NCBI GenBank assembly: GCA_902789395.1
Contig: CADANY010000017.1
Span: 17,263-81,262, forward strand
Length of the DNA stretch: 64,000 bases
DNA from: an uncultured Bacteroidia bacterium
Lineage (GTDB): Bacteria; Bacteroidota; Bacteroidia; Bacteroidales; UBA932
Direction of reading: 5' to 3'
The notes under the pieces were generated by a model. The model was not told where the DNA came from, ran no database searches, and worked only from the letters and a program-made list of their open reading frames with translations. Below are positions 33,364 to 45,455 of the stretch, piece by piece. A program made the translations under genes and the position numbers. Positions within the stretch are counted from its first letter, which is position 1. Every line of letters starts with the position of its first letter.

Positions 33364-34101
33364 ATGAGCATCAGTAAGAAAGAAATCAGTTTCCTCTCTT
33401 CCCTGGCCCATAAAAAATACAGGGATGCGGCGGGTCTTTTCGTAGTCGAAGGAGAGAAAATGGTCGGAGAAGCCCTTCGTTCCGGTTTCTCCGTGGAGAA
33501 TGTCTATAAACGGGATGAAATCGGCGACCAGGCTATGGATCGTATTACATCCCTGTCATCTCCCTCGCCTGTTCTCGCTACGGTCCGGAAACCGGATGGG
33601 CTTCTTCTAGACGCTCCGGCTATTCCGAAAAGGGGGCTTTTCCTGGGCCTTGACGGGATCCGGGATCCCGGTAATCTCGGAACGATCCTCCGAATCGCGG
33701 ATTGGTTCGGCGTGGATGCGGTTTATGCTTCGTTGGATACGGTCGATCTCTTCAATCCGAAAGTCGTTCAGGCGACAATGGGCGCTATCTTTCGGGTTCG
33801 CTTCCACTATACTTCCTTACCGGCTTTGTGCAAGGCGGTCAAAGGAAACGGCGGACAGGTCTACGGGACCTTCCTGGACGGAGAGAATATGTATGAGAAA
33901 GCGCTTGACCCGGGCGTCGAAAGCCCTTCGCTGATTCTTGTCGGGAATGAGTCGAACGGCATCTCGGCTTCTGTCGCGGCGGAGGTTACGGAACGGCTTT
34001 TTATCCCGCCTTATCCCCCTGATGATCCCGGTTCAGAATCGCTCAATGCCGCTGTTGCAACGGCACTTACGGTCGCCGAGTTTCGCCGGAGAGGCCGATA
34101 A
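33364..34101 (+). CDS. TrmH/SpoU family RNA 2'-O-methyltransferase
   Basis: 245-residue SPOUT-class enzyme with an N-terminal substrate-binding domain (about 1-85) and the trefoil-knot domain. Motif 1 is GIRDPGNLGTILR (98-110), motif 2 is LVGNESNGIS and motif 3 is SLNAAVATALTVAEF. It methylates a ribose 2'-OH in rRNA or tRNA. Divergent pairing with tamL is, to my knowledge, usual in Bacteroidales. The 3' end overlaps the convergent amylase gene by 35 nt. The target nucleotide is not predictable. Confidence 0.92.
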   Translation: MSISKKEISFLSSLAHKKYRDAAGLFVVEGEKMVGEALRSGFSVENVYKRDEIGDQAMDRITSLSSPSPVLATVRKPDGLLLDAPAIPKRGLFLGLDGIRDPGNLGTILRIADWFGVDAVYASLDTVDLFNPKVVQATMGAIFRVRFHYTSLPALCKAVKGNGGQVYGTFLDGENMYEKALDPGVESPSLILVGNESNGISASVAAEVTERLFIPPYPPDDPGSESLNAAVATALTVAEFRRRGR

Positions 34102-35602
34102 GGGTATCGTCTTTCCCCTTTATTTCAACCGTTATACGATCCGGAAGACCGGCTTCCGGAAAGAAGTCTGCCGCCTCGGAAGGAATCCTGATGCAGGCTG
34201 TCCTATCTCCTTCAGAGAAATTAGAGACGATGAGGAAGACCTCCTCCCCTACTCCCCGGAGGAAAGCGAACAGCGAGTTCCGGTCAAATTCTCCCTCTTC
34301 CTGGCAGTAACAAAGATCATAGGTTTTCCCTTCACTGCCAAAGGCTTCCCTTTCCGTGACCAGCTTCAGCAGTTCCCGGTACCGTGCGAGGACGGCAAGA
34401 CGATCCGGATTCATTCCCTTCCCTGTATGGATCCATCGGCATAGCTCCATGATCCCTTCCGGTTTCCACCAGTCAAAAATCGAGGTCCTCCCGTTGATCC
34501 CGCTGAAGGGCTCGTCGTCCATTCCCCGCTCCCCGGCTTCCTGTCCGAAATAAAGCATGAACGGAGCTGTATTGAGTAGAAGGCTGACGGCAAGGGCAGC
34601 CATCCCGTTTTCTGCTTTCCCGGCAAAGAAATCGGACGCAATCCGCTGCTCGTCATGGTTTTCCAGGAAGTTCAGCATAGTCGGCTGCAAATCCCCTAGC
34701 CGTTGCCATACTCCCGTAATATCCGAGGCCGGAGTTTTTCCTTCCGTAATGGCCCGGAGGGTATCATAGAGAAGGGATTTATCATAGAGCAGGTCAAAGC
34801 CGACCTCATCCCTGTAGAAACGGTATTGATTCGGCTCATAGACTTCTGCGATAAATGTGAGATCGGGGAATTCCTGCCGGATCCTGCGGATGACCCATTG
34901 GAAAAAGGCCGGCGGAACGAGTTCGACCATATCGCATCGGAATCCATCTACTCCTTTTCCGGCCCAGAATCGCAGAATCCCGTACATTTTGTCCCAAGTA
35001 GCCGTATGGAAATCGCAGTAATTGAGCTTGACCGTATCATACCAGTCGTTGATCCCCGGGTGTGAAGAGAAGCAGTTGCCGGATGCCTTGGCCGGGTTCT
35101 CAGGGTAGAAACGCCCCTCCGGCAGCACAAGCGGCTGGCCGGGGTAATAGAAAAAATCGTTTCCGGGCGCCCAGTGGACGGAGGTGTCATCTCCCTCTCC
35201 GAGGGAGGGCTTGATGTGGCTGCTGTAGTCCCGCGAAACATGGTTCGGAACAAAATCAATGATGACCCGCATGCCGGCTGCATGTGTTCTCCTGATCAAA
35301 TCCTCGAATTCGGACATCCTTTCTTCATGGTTGTCAGCTAGATACGGATTCACATCATAGTAATCGGTAATCGAATAGGGAGAGCCCGCATCTCCTTTGA
35401 CAAAGGCCTTGTCCGACGGAGTACAACCGTCTTCACGGCAGAGGGTGGCATGGCGGATGATACCGGTATACCAGACGTCCGTGACTCCGAGAGACGACAG
35501 ATAGTCAAGGGTTTCAGCGTCGATACCGCTGAATTTCCCGGTAAAATGGCTGCTGTTATTCCACAGCCTGGGTAGGATTTGATAGAGGATTCTTTTCTGC
35601 AT
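34067..35602 (-). CDS. GH13 alpha-amylase family glycosidase
   Basis: 511 residues from the ATG at 35602 (MQKRILYQILPRLW), preferred over 35635 because it shortens the overlap with the upstream gene. The (beta/alpha)8 barrel carries the GH13 regions: FVPNHVSRD (117-125), GFRCDMVE with nucleophile D224, FIAEVYE with acid/base E253, and ENHDEQR with H316/D317. No signal peptide is seen, so it should act in the cytoplasm on maltodextrin or glycogen-type glucans. The 5' end overlaps the DUF389 gene by 47 nt, so the two are probably co-expressed. The exact specificity is open. Confidence 0.9.
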   Translation of the reverse strand: MQKRILYQILPRLWNNSSHFTGKFSGIDAETLDYLSSLGVTDVWYTGIIRHATLCREDGCTPSDKAFVKGDAGSPYSITDYYDVNPYLADNHEERMSEFEDLIRRTHAAGMRVIIDFVPNHVSRDYSSHIKPSLGEGDDTSVHWAPGNDFFYYPGQPLVLPEGRFYPENPAKASGNCFSSHPGINDWYDTVKLNYCDFHTATWDKMYGILRFWAGKGVDGFRCDMVELVPPAFFQWVIRRIRQEFPDLTFIAEVYEPNQYRFYRDEVGFDLLYDKSLLYDTLRAITEGKTPASDITGVWQRLGDLQPTMLNFLENHDEQRIASDFFAGKAENGMAALAVSLLLNTAPFMLYFGQEAGERGMDDEPFSGINGRTSIFDWWKPEGIMELCRWIHTGKGMNPDRLAVLARYRELLKLVTEREAFGSEGKTYDLCYCQEEGEFDRNSLFAFLRGVGEEVFLIVSNFSEGDRTACIRIPSEAADFFPEAGLPDRITVEIKGKDDTLIGLSGETRRP

Positions 35603-36752
35603 CTGTGCTTTGTAAGGAAGTATCTCTCGCTTCAAGGAGAGATTTGACAGAATCGAGTTGGGATTTAAGGGAAGCGATCGTGGTATCCCGGTTGCTGATC
35701 AGGGTGGCGAGTTTGCTATAGATCGAGGATGCGAAAGCGTCCAGGTCCTCGCGGGTTACGCCGATCGAATGCTCCCGCATGGAGATCTGCGTGTCTTTGA
35801 TCCCATAGCTTTGCGCAAGATCCATCAGCTGCTTGCTCTCCGTCCCCGACATGGGCCTTCCGGCAATGCGGAGTTCGACCTTGCGTCCGCGGCCCTTCTC
35901 GATCCTGTAATCATAGATATAGGTTTTTCCGATAATCCGGTTTTCCTGGATAAAAGAATCGACTTTCCGCTCGAAGTTATTATCCCGGATCATGACGATG
36001 GCGCTGATAACACTCGGGACGATAAAGGCGACGAGCAGGGCGGATGCCAGTCTCCGGCGACGGTTATCCCCTGCGAAATCCCCTTCCGAATGCTTCTTGA
36101 AATGGAGGTAGCGGACGAAGATATACGTTGCCATCGTGATGAAGATTCCATTGATCAGGAAGAGGTACATGGCCCCGAAGAAATAATGGAAATTCAGGTG
36201 GGAAAGGCCATATCCCGCCGTACAGAGCGGAGGCATGAGGGCCGTAGCGATGGCAACGCCGGAGAGGACGGTCCCTTTTTCTTTCCGGGCATTCTCGATA
36301 ATGCCGGCGCAGCCGCCGAAAAAGGCGATGAGAACGTCATAAATCGTCGGACTAGTCCTGGCCAGGAGTTCGGTCGGATTGTTCTGCCGCAGCGGGGAAA
36401 CCAGGAAATACAGGCTCGAAACGATGAGGCTGATAATGACCATGACGAGCAGATTCTTGGCTGCGTTTTTCAGCAGATCCATGTCATCGGTCCCGATTGA
36501 AAGACCGATGCCGATAATCGGACCCATCAGCGGAGAAACAAGCATCGCGCCGATGATGACGGCCGTGGAATTGACGTTCAGGCCGACGGATGCGATGATG
36601 ATGGAGAAAGCCAGGATCCATACGTTCGGCCCCTTGAACCAGATGCCGCTCTGGATCTGCCGGGCGGCCGCATCGGTATCGATGTGCTCCCGGAGATCGG
36701 CCAGCTGGCGAAGATAGCGCTGGGCTACTTTGGGGAAATTCTTTCTGTCCAT
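35556..36752 (-). CDS. DUF389 membrane protein
   Basis: 398 residues. About six or seven transmembrane helices lie in the DUF389 core, starting VWILAFSIIIASVGLNVNSTAVIIGAMLVSPLMGP (split by a conserved Asn/Gly hinge) and continuing through IAFFGGCAGIIENARKEKGT and GVAIATALMPPLCTAGYGL. The C-terminal ~150 residues are soluble and end in a coiled coil (TTIASLKSQLDSVKSLLEARD). Other ATGs exist at 36758 and 36773. 36752 (MDRKNFPK) is used here. No function is established for DUF389. Confidence 0.88.
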   Translation of the reverse strand: MDRKNFPKVAQRYLRQLADLREHIDTDAAARQIQSGIWFKGPNVWILAFSIIIASVGLNVNSTAVIIGAMLVSPLMGPIIGIGLSIGTDDMDLLKNAAKNLLVMVIISLIVSSLYFLVSPLRQNNPTELLARTSPTIYDVLIAFFGGCAGIIENARKEKGTVLSGVAIATALMPPLCTAGYGLSHLNFHYFFGAMYLFLINGIFITMATYIFVRYLHFKKHSEGDFAGDNRRRRLASALLVAFIVPSVISAIVMIRDNNFERKVDSFIQENRIIGKTYIYDYRIEKGRGRKVELRIAGRPMSGTESKQLMDLAQSYGIKDTQISMREHSIGVTREDLDAFASSIYSKLATLISNRDTTIASLKSQLDSVKSLLEARDTSLQSTDAEKNPLSNPTQAVE

Positions 36753-36833
36753 TGTCATTCTCCTTATGGACAAATGTAAAAAGAAAATCGGGCACTTCCA
36801 AACGGAGGCGCCCGATCATCAGCTTATGGACTT

Positions 36834-38063
36834 TTACCAGTTCAAAATCTTCTTGAAATCGTAGTCTGCCGGGTTGGCCACATACTTCTTGGCCGCCTCG
36901 TAGTCGGCCTCGGTAATGTAGTGGCAGATATGACCGTAGTAATTCTGGGAGGTGCCTCCTTCGATATTGACGCGGCGTGGCGGAATCTTACCGTCAGCTC
37001 CTTGGAGATCCTTCAGATAGAGCGGTTTAGCTTCGCCGAATGCATCGACATAGACCATGCAGCCGGTCTCGCCCTTGGAGAAGAGTTCGTAGACGCCCAT
37101 GGCGAGTTCAGAGCAGTAAGTCAGGTCATAGGCGACCGGATCCTGACAGCGGACATCATATCCGATTTCGACCGGACGGGTCTTTACCTTGAGACCGAGT
37201 TTCTTGAATTCCTTGCCGAGAATATCATTGAAAAGGACGGCTTTGGAGATCTTGCCGAGTTCCGGATGCCCATGCTCATCGTAGGTCAGGCTGACACCGG
37301 CGTTCTTGATTTCATCCGGATTCAGATCATGGAAAACACCTTCCGCGACGACGACGGTTCCGTAAGGAATGCCGAGGATATTCCGTTTGAGAATGGCGGA
37401 AAGGGCAAGGCGTACAATCTTGTCAAGGGTAATCTCTGTCTTGTTGAACATTTCGGGGATGATTGTCATCGGGCAGTGAGTTGCCTCGCCGATGCCAAGG
37501 GCAAGATGACCGGCGGAACGGCCCATAGCACTGATGATAAGCCAGTTGCCGCTCGTGCGGGCGTCTTCATATACCGTGCGGGCAAGATGGGCGCCTTCGT
37601 TCTTTGCTGAATTGAAACCGAATGTCGGCGTATTGTTCGGAAGCGGGAGGTCGTTGTCGATCGTCTTCGGAACATGGATGTTGCGGATCGGATATTGCTT
37701 GGCTTCCAGGAATTTGGCAATGCGGTTGGCTGTCGATGCCGTATCGTCGCCACCGACGGTGACGAGCAGTTTGATGTTATTCTCCTGGAAGAGTCCCAGG
37801 TTGAAGTTATCTTCGAAATCCTTGTCGGTCGGCTTGAAGCGGCTCATCTGGAGGTAGGAACCGCCACGGTTGAAATAGGCGTCAGCCTTGAAGAAATCGA
37901 TATCTTCAATGCGCGGATTCTTGGAGAAAAGACCGGAGTAACCGCCGTGCAGGCCGATAACGCGATAACCGTTGGAAAGGAAGGTTTTGGCAACACTGAA
38001 TACAACTGTATTCATGCCCGGAGCGGGGCCGCCGCCGCAGAGGATAATGATGGAATCTTTCAT
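36834..38063 (-). CDS. Pyrophosphate-dependent 6-phosphofructokinase
   Basis: 409 residues of the PFK family. Two motifs mark it as PPi-dependent rather than ATP-dependent: GGDD at 104-107, where ATP enzymes have Gly at the second acidic position, and PKTIDND at 132-138 with the PPi-type Lys. GGPAPGMN (11-18) begins the phosphate-donor site and MGRSAGHLAL carries the family Met-Gly-Arg. The start at 38063 (MKDSII) is preferred to one nine codons upstream. It catalyses reversible phosphorylation of fructose 6-phosphate in glycolysis. The gene appears monocistronic. Confidence 0.9.
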   Translation of the reverse strand: MKDSIIILCGGGPAPGMNTVVFSVAKTFLSNGYRVIGLHGGYSGLFSKNPRIEDIDFFKADAYFNRGGSYLQMSRFKPTDKDFEDNFNLGLFQENNIKLLVTVGGDDTASTANRIAKFLEAKQYPIRNIHVPKTIDNDLPLPNNTPTFGFNSAKNEGAHLARTVYEDARTSGNWLIISAMGRSAGHLALGIGEATHCPMTIIPEMFNKTEITLDKIVRLALSAILKRNILGIPYGTVVVAEGVFHDLNPDEIKNAGVSLTYDEHGHPELGKISKAVLFNDILGKEFKKLGLKVKTRPVEIGYDVRCQDPVAYDLTYCSELAMGVYELFSKGETGCMVYVDAFGEAKPLYLKDLQGADGKIPPRRVNIEGGTSQNYYGHICHYITEADYEAAKKYVANPADYDFKKILNW

Positions 38064-38214
38064 AATGTAAAATGAATAACTGTAAGTCAAATCAATTTTG
38101 CAAATATAGTTAATTTCCAGGAGAAATCATATACGGAGCCGCCAGAATCAAGCATCCCCCTGTTTCAGGGCATTCGCGATTCTACATTTTCAAAAAAATG
38201 GATTTTCCGATTGA

Positions 38215-40344
<2,130 letters not shown>

Positions 40345-40349
40345 GCCGT

Positions 40350-41393
40350 ATGTTCGGAAAGCTGAAGCATAAGATCAAAGTAATTTTCCGGTGGATTTCT
40401 ATCTGGATTACCCGTATCGTCAAGTTCATCACCCTTGACATGTGGCGGATGGATCAGAAGGATTTCAAAAAAGGGACGGCCCGGCTGGTTAAGGACCTGA
40501 AAGTCATTACACTGACCCTCAATACATTCTCCTCTCAGAAAATTGGTTTCCAGGCGACGGCGCTGAGCTACCAGACGACGATGTCGATCATCCCTTTTTT
40601 AGCGATAGCGATCTATCTGACGAGCGGGATCGGACTCTCCGACAAGATCAGTGCCTTCCTCTACGCCAATATCAGCAATGAGCGGCTGATCGAAAGCATG
40701 ATGAATGCGGCAGACAACATCCTGCATACGGCCTCTTCCGGCCTATTCGGTATGATCAGTATGCTGACCTTCCTATGGATCGTCGTCTGGATGATGATCT
40801 GTGTCCGGCGTGTTTTCAACAACGTCTGGAAAGTAGAGAAAGAAACCCGGTTCATGCGTCTGGTAGGCATCGTATTCGGCATCTTGATCCTTTCCCCCTT
40901 TATCCTGATCATCCTTTTTTCCGGTTCGATCGTCTATACCCACGTGCTGGATCTGGTTGTCCCGGGGGATACGGAGATTACGGCTACGATCAAATCTTTC
41001 CTGGGATGGGCCGTTTTTGCAGCGGTGTCCATTCTGGTGCTGTCCGCCATGTATAAATACATCCCGGGGACAAAAGTTTTGTGGCGATACGCCTCCCGTG
41101 CTGCTGTTTATTCAGGTATCGCCTTCACCGTCATCCAGTACCTTTACCTTGAAACCCAGGTCATGGTCACGAAAATCGGTACGGTCTACGGCGTACTCGC
41201 CGCCCTGCCCCTTTTTATGATTTGGCTGAATATCGGATGGACGGTGATCCTGTACGGGGCGGAACTTTCGTATGCGTTCCAGAATGTGGACAAGCATCAT
41301 GTGAGTGTCGAGGAAATCGACCGGATGAATCAGGAGGCTATCCGGGAGAAAAGGCAGCAGCGAACAGATAACAGTGATAATAAACAGATATGA
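40350..41393 (+). CDS. YihY/BrkB family inner membrane protein
   Basis: 347 residues. Six transmembrane helices lie in the YihY core between about 65 and 310, with FQATALSYQTTMSIIPFLAI (helix 1), MISMLTFLWIVVWMMICVRRVFNNVW and YGAELSYAFQ as family landmarks. A basic amphipathic N-terminus precedes the core, and the C-terminal tail is polar and charged. The family has no settled function, although it was once annotated as RNase BN. The last 4 nt overlap the start of the relA/spoT gene (ATGA), so they are probably translationally coupled. Confidence 0.9.
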   Translation: MFGKLKHKIKVIFRWISIWITRIVKFITLDMWRMDQKDFKKGTARLVKDLKVITLTLNTFSSQKIGFQATALSYQTTMSIIPFLAIAIYLTSGIGLSDKISAFLYANISNERLIESMMNAADNILHTASSGLFGMISMLTFLWIVVWMMICVRRVFNNVWKVEKETRFMRLVGIVFGILILSPFILIILFSGSIVYTHVLDLVVPGDTEITATIKSFLGWAVFAAVSILVLSAMYKYIPGTKVLWRYASRAAVYSGIAFTVIQYLYLETQVMVTKIGTVYGVLAALPLFMIWLNIGWTVILYGAELSYAFQNVDKHHVSVEEIDRMNQEAIREKRQQRTDNSDNKQI

Positions 41394-43642
41394 GTTTTTC
41401 TGAATTCACACCCGACGACTACGCTGTCATCGCGAGAGAATACGACGACCTGAGGCAGGCCGCCGCCGGGCGATGTGCGGATGAGGATGAACTGGCGGTC
41501 GTCCAGAAAGCCTATGAATTTGCAAACGAAGCGCATAAAAATGTCCGCCGCCGCAGCGGAGAACCCTATATCCTGCATCCGATTGCCGTTGCAAAGATCG
41601 TTGTAAGCGACATCGGGCTGGGATACAAGTCGATCGCAGCCGCCCTTCTGCATGATGTGGTAGAAGATACGGACTATACGGTAGACGACCTTCGGAATCT
41701 GTTCGGCGACAAGATCGCTTCCCTTGTGGATGGCCTGACCAAAATCAAAGTCGTTCTCGACAATGAAGATAAAAACAAGCATAGCCATCTCTTCTCGCAA
41801 AGTCTTCAGGCGGAGAATTTCAAGCGTATCCTTCTGACACTCAATGATGATGTGCGCGTTGTCCTGATCAAACTGGCCGATCGGCTCCACAATTGCCGTA
41901 CGATCGAGTTCATGCCTGAACACAAGCGTGACAAGATTCTCAGCGAGACGATGTTCGTATTCATTCCGCTGGCCCACAGGCTCGGTCTGTATGCCATCAA
42001 GTCTGAGATGGAGAACATCTGGCTCAAATACAAAGAGCCGGATGCTTATGATTCGATCAGCAGGCAGATCCAGATCAATGCCGTCGAAAAGGAGGAAGAG
42101 ATCAACGCCTTTATCTATCCGATCGGGGATGCCCTCAGGGAGGCCGGATTTGATTTCGAGATCAAGAAGCGGATCAAGACGCCCTATTCGGTATGGAACA
42201 AGATGCAGACCAAGCAGATTCCTTTCGAGCAGGTCTACGATCTTTATGCGGTCCGGATCATTTTCAACGCCGATCCGCTCAGCCATGAATCGGAGCGTGA
42301 CCAATGCTACCATATTTTCTCGATCATCACCAGTCAGTACCGCTATAAGCCTGACCGGCTTCGTGACTGGGTCAAGCATCCGAAGGCCAATGGCTATGAG
42401 GCACTTCACTGTACGGTCCTCTCCCCCGGAGGTATCTGGATCGAAGTGCAGATCCGTTCCCGGAGGATGGACGATATCGCAGAAAAGGGTATAGCCGCCC
42501 ACTGGTCCTATAAACGGAGCGGCTATATCAGCGAGAATGACAGCGAGATGGATAAGTGGCTGACGCGGATCAAGGAAATCCTCGTCAATCCCGATGTCAA
42601 TGCCCTGGAATTGCTGGACATTATCCATAACGACCTGACCAGTTCTACGATTATGGTCTTCACGCCGAAAGGCGAGCAGAAGTCGATTATGAAAGGGGCT
42701 ACCGCCCTTGATTTTGCCTATCAGATCCATACGGAGATCGGCAACAAGGCGATTGCCGCAAAAGTCAATATGCGCCTCGTGCCGTTGAGTTATGTCCTTA
42801 AAACCGGCGATCAGGTCGAAATCATTACAGCGGAAGACGAGCATCCGAAAAGCGAGTGGCTTTCTTTCCTGCAGACAAGAAGAGCCAAGTCATTGGTAAT
42901 GGATTACTTCCGCTCTGAACGAAAGACCACGGAAGCAAGAGGAAAGACGCTCTTGGAAGAGCAGCTCATCGCCATTGGTGAAAAACTGGACAATTCGTCC
43001 CTCCAGAAAATGATGGATGCCCAGTCGGTCAATAACGAACATGACCTGTATTTCAATATCGGTATGGGTGTCCTCTCCCCCGCTCAGATTGCCGATAGTC
43101 TGAAAAAGTCTGCCGAAAAGTCTTCCTATAGCAGCCGGATCTTCCGCTTGCTTTTCCGGCGTGACCCGAAGACAAAAGCGGCTGCCTCGGAAGATGTCAT
43201 TATCGTCGGATCGGGGGATGGCACGAAATTCGTGATTGCTGATTGCTGCCATCCGATTCCCGGCGATGCCGTTGTCGGTTTCCGTTCCAAGGACGGGACC
43301 GTTACGGTCCATAAGAAAACCTGCAGGGTTGCCGAGGAAATCGCGACTACCCAGGGAGACAGCGTGGTTGTCCCGAAGTGGGAAGAAACAGCTGAGGACC
43401 GGTCTTTCCCCGTGCGGATTTCCGTCAAGGGAATCGACCGCGTGGGGCTTCTCAATGAGATTTCCCGGTTCATTTCCCTGGTCATGGGCGTGAATATCCG
43501 GCACCTGACGCTTTCTGCCGACCAGGGAATCTTCGAGGGCTATTTCGACGTCTATGTCAGCAGCAAGGACGTGCTTGACAGGATGGTCCGGAAACTCTCG
43601 GGTATAGACGGCATCCAGAGCGTTATCAGAACTGATTTGTAA
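41390..43642 (+). CDS. RelA/SpoT (p)ppGpp synthetase/hydrolase
   Basis: 750 residues, the bifunctional Rel architecture. The HD hydrolase motif is HDVVEDT (88-94) and is intact, with ADRLHNCRT following. The synthetase domain has YDLYAVRIIF, RLRDWVKHPKANGYEALH and EVQIRSRRMDDIAEKGIAAHWSYK. A TGS domain follows (STIMVFTPKGEQKSI), and a C-terminal ACT domain begins at VKGIDRVGLLNEISRF. With both catalytic sites preserved it can make and degrade (p)ppGpp. Co-transcription with the yihY-like gene is likely. Confidence 0.95.
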   Translation: MSFSEFTPDDYAVIAREYDDLRQAAAGRCADEDELAVVQKAYEFANEAHKNVRRRSGEPYILHPIAVAKIVVSDIGLGYKSIAAALLHDVVEDTDYTVDDLRNLFGDKIASLVDGLTKIKVVLDNEDKNKHSHLFSQSLQAENFKRILLTLNDDVRVVLIKLADRLHNCRTIEFMPEHKRDKILSETMFVFIPLAHRLGLYAIKSEMENIWLKYKEPDAYDSISRQIQINAVEKEEEINAFIYPIGDALREAGFDFEIKKRIKTPYSVWNKMQTKQIPFEQVYDLYAVRIIFNADPLSHESERDQCYHIFSIITSQYRYKPDRLRDWVKHPKANGYEALHCTVLSPGGIWIEVQIRSRRMDDIAEKGIAAHWSYKRSGYISENDSEMDKWLTRIKEILVNPDVNALELLDIIHNDLTSSTIMVFTPKGEQKSIMKGATALDFAYQIHTEIGNKAIAAKVNMRLVPLSYVLKTGDQVEIITAEDEHPKSEWLSFLQTRRAKSLVMDYFRSERKTTEARGKTLLEEQLIAIGEKLDNSSLQKMMDAQSVNNEHDLYFNIGMGVLSPAQIADSLKKSAEKSSYSSRIFRLLFRRDPKTKAAASEDVIIVGSGDGTKFVIADCCHPIPGDAVVGFRSKDGTVTVHKKTCRVAEEIATTQGDSVVVPKWEETAEDRSFPVRISVKGIDRVGLLNEISRFISLVMGVNIRHLTLSADQGIFEGYFDVYVSSKDVLDRMVRKLSGIDGIQSVIRTDL

Positions 43643-43646
43643 GAAG

Positions 43647-45455
43647 ATGAAACGATTGTTCAGAAAATATTTTCCGCTGATTCCTGCAGGCCTGATCCTC
43701 GGCATGCTGATTTTCTCGCCCGGTTGTGCCAATACGACCCAGGCTCCGACCGGTGGACCGAAAGATACGATTCCGCCACTGCTCCGGTATGACAAGATGA
43801 AACCGAAGCAGGGCGCCGTCCATATTCCACGCCATAAATCCCAGTTCGAGTTCCCTTTCAACGAGTATGTCGTCGTGAAGGAGAATAAGAACATTTTCCT
43901 CTCTCCTCCAACTGAGAAAGCGCCGAAGTTTAAGATAAAGGGTAAATCCATCGTCGTCTATTTCGAAAACGATCTCGACAGCAACCGAACCTATACGCTG
44001 GATATTACCGGAGCGATCGGGGACAATAATGAAGGGAATCTTTTCCCGGGCTATACCCTCGTTTTTTCAACGGGCGAAAAGATTGACTCAATGGGTATTA
44101 CAGGACAGGTGCTCGGAAGTACGGACATGATGCCGGTCAAGGGCGCCACCGTGCTCCTTTATCGGGATCAGGCCGACTCCGCCGTCTTCCTCCGCAGGCC
44201 GGACGCTGCCGCCAAGACGGATGACTGGGGCTATTTCGCCATCCGGAATATCCGTGATACCCTTTACCGGGCCTACGCCATCAAGGACGAGAACAACAAT
44301 AATATGTACGATCCGGACAACGAACGGATCGCCTTTCTGGACTCGCTGGTCCGTCCGGAGCGGATTGTCTCCGATACCTTGTATGAGTTCCTCAAGTTTG
44401 ATATGAAGGATACGGCCGCCTGCCTTGCCCGTAAAACCGACATCGAACTGAGCCTTTTCCGTGAGAAACCATCTAAACAATTCATTGTCAAGAAAGAAAG
44501 GGTCGGCGAACGTACGGCCTACATTACTTTCATGGCTCCTTATGCCAAAATCAATTCCATGCGGGTCAGGGGACTTCCCAAGGAAAAACTGATAACGCAG
44601 TTCAACAAGATGCAGGACAGTCTTGAGATCTGGGTCAATGATCAGCGGAAACGGATGCCCGATACCCTGTTCCTGATGATCAATTACGACAAGACGGATT
44701 CGCTGGGCAATCTTGTTCCGACCGATGAAGTCGTAAAGCTGGCTTTTGATAAGAAACTCCGTGGAGAGATGATGCGGAAGGCCTCCCAGCCGTCCAGTCA
44801 TGAAGATACGATCGCGGTCTTCTCGGCCGAGGTCGATCCGCAGACGGTGGAACAGTATGGATTCTCCATCGAATTCAAATATCCGCTCATAGAAAGCGCA
44901 TTCGATTCCCTCGTCCTGCGTTCGGTCAATCCCAGACAACAGGAAAAGATAGAGCGTTACAAGGTCATTCCGGACAGCGTCAACCTTCGCCGGTTTTCCG
45001 TACTGCCGCAGGATAAACTCTTGCCCGGATTTGAATATTTTCTGAAGGTTCCATATCGTAAGTTCCGTGATATTAATGGTTTCTATAATGATAGTACAGA
45101 GGTAAAGGTGTCCCTTCCGAAGGATGAGAAACTCAGTACCATGACGCTTGCGCTCTCCGGGGTAAACAACCGGTACATCATCGATCTGCTGACAGAAAAG
45201 CGAGACAAGATTATCCGAAGCTTTATCGTAGACAATGATGGGAATGTCGTCCTTCCTTATCTGAAATCCGGCAAGTATTGCATCCGGTTCACAGAGGATG
45301 TCAACCGCAATGGTATCGTCGATACCGGATCACTTCTTGGGCACCGCCAGCCGGAAAAAGTCTGTTTTTACAAGCAGAATGACTCTTTCCTGATCGAGAT
45401 ACCGGAAATGGCTGAAATCGAGCAGGAAATCAATTTAGCCGAGTTGTTCCAATGA
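43647..45455 (+). CDS. Ig-like domain lipoprotein, Bacteroidota type
   Basis: 602 residues. A lipoprotein signal ends FSPGCAN (Cys27), followed by the TQAPTGGPKDTIPP signature seen at the mature N-terminus of a widespread Bacteroidota Ig-like (SbsA-type) lipoprotein family. The first beta-sandwich runs to about 150 (SNRTYTLDITGAIGDNNEGN). A carboxypeptidase-regulatory-like segment (GITGQVLGS, then KDENNNNMYDPDNERIAF) follows. A further calcium-binding-like DxNxNG element is seen near the C-terminus (EDVNRNGIVD). Function is unknown, perhaps in envelope structure. The stop overlaps the next start by 4 nt. Confidence 0.85.
   Translation: MKRLFRKYFPLIPAGLILGMLIFSPGCANTTQAPTGGPKDTIPPLLRYDKMKPKQGAVHIPRHKSQFEFPFNEYVVVKENKNIFLSPPTEKAPKFKIKGKSIVVYFENDLDSNRTYTLDITGAIGDNNEGNLFPGYTLVFSTGEKIDSMGITGQVLGSTDMMPVKGATVLLYRDQADSAVFLRRPDAAAKTDDWGYFAIRNIRDTLYRAYAIKDENNNNMYDPDNERIAFLDSLVRPERIVSDTLYEFLKFDMKDTAACLARKTDIELSLFREKPSKQFIVKKERVGERTAYITFMAPYAKINSMRVRGLPKEKLITQFNKMQDSLEIWVNDQRKRMPDTLFLMINYDKTDSLGNLVPTDEVVKLAFDKKLRGEMMRKASQPSSHEDTIAVFSAEVDPQTVEQYGFSIEFKYPLIESAFDSLVLRSVNPRQQEKIERYKVIPDSVNLRRFSVLPQDKLLPGFEYFLKVPYRKFRDINGFYNDSTEVKVSLPKDEKLSTMTLALSGVNNRYIIDLLTEKRDKIIRSFIVDNDGNVVLPYLKSGKYCIRFTEDVNRNGIVDTGSLLGHRQPEKVCFYKQNDSFLIEIPEMAEIEQEINLAELFQ

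Noticed and set aside
41330..42844. 504-codon open frame antisense to relA/spoT
   Set aside because: The plus strand encodes an intact, motif-rich Rel protein. The antisense product shows no family features.
42890..43951. 353-codon frame antisense to the end of relA/spoT and the Ig-like lipoprotein gene
   Set aside because: Both overlapped plus-strand genes are convincing and the antisense product resembles nothing.
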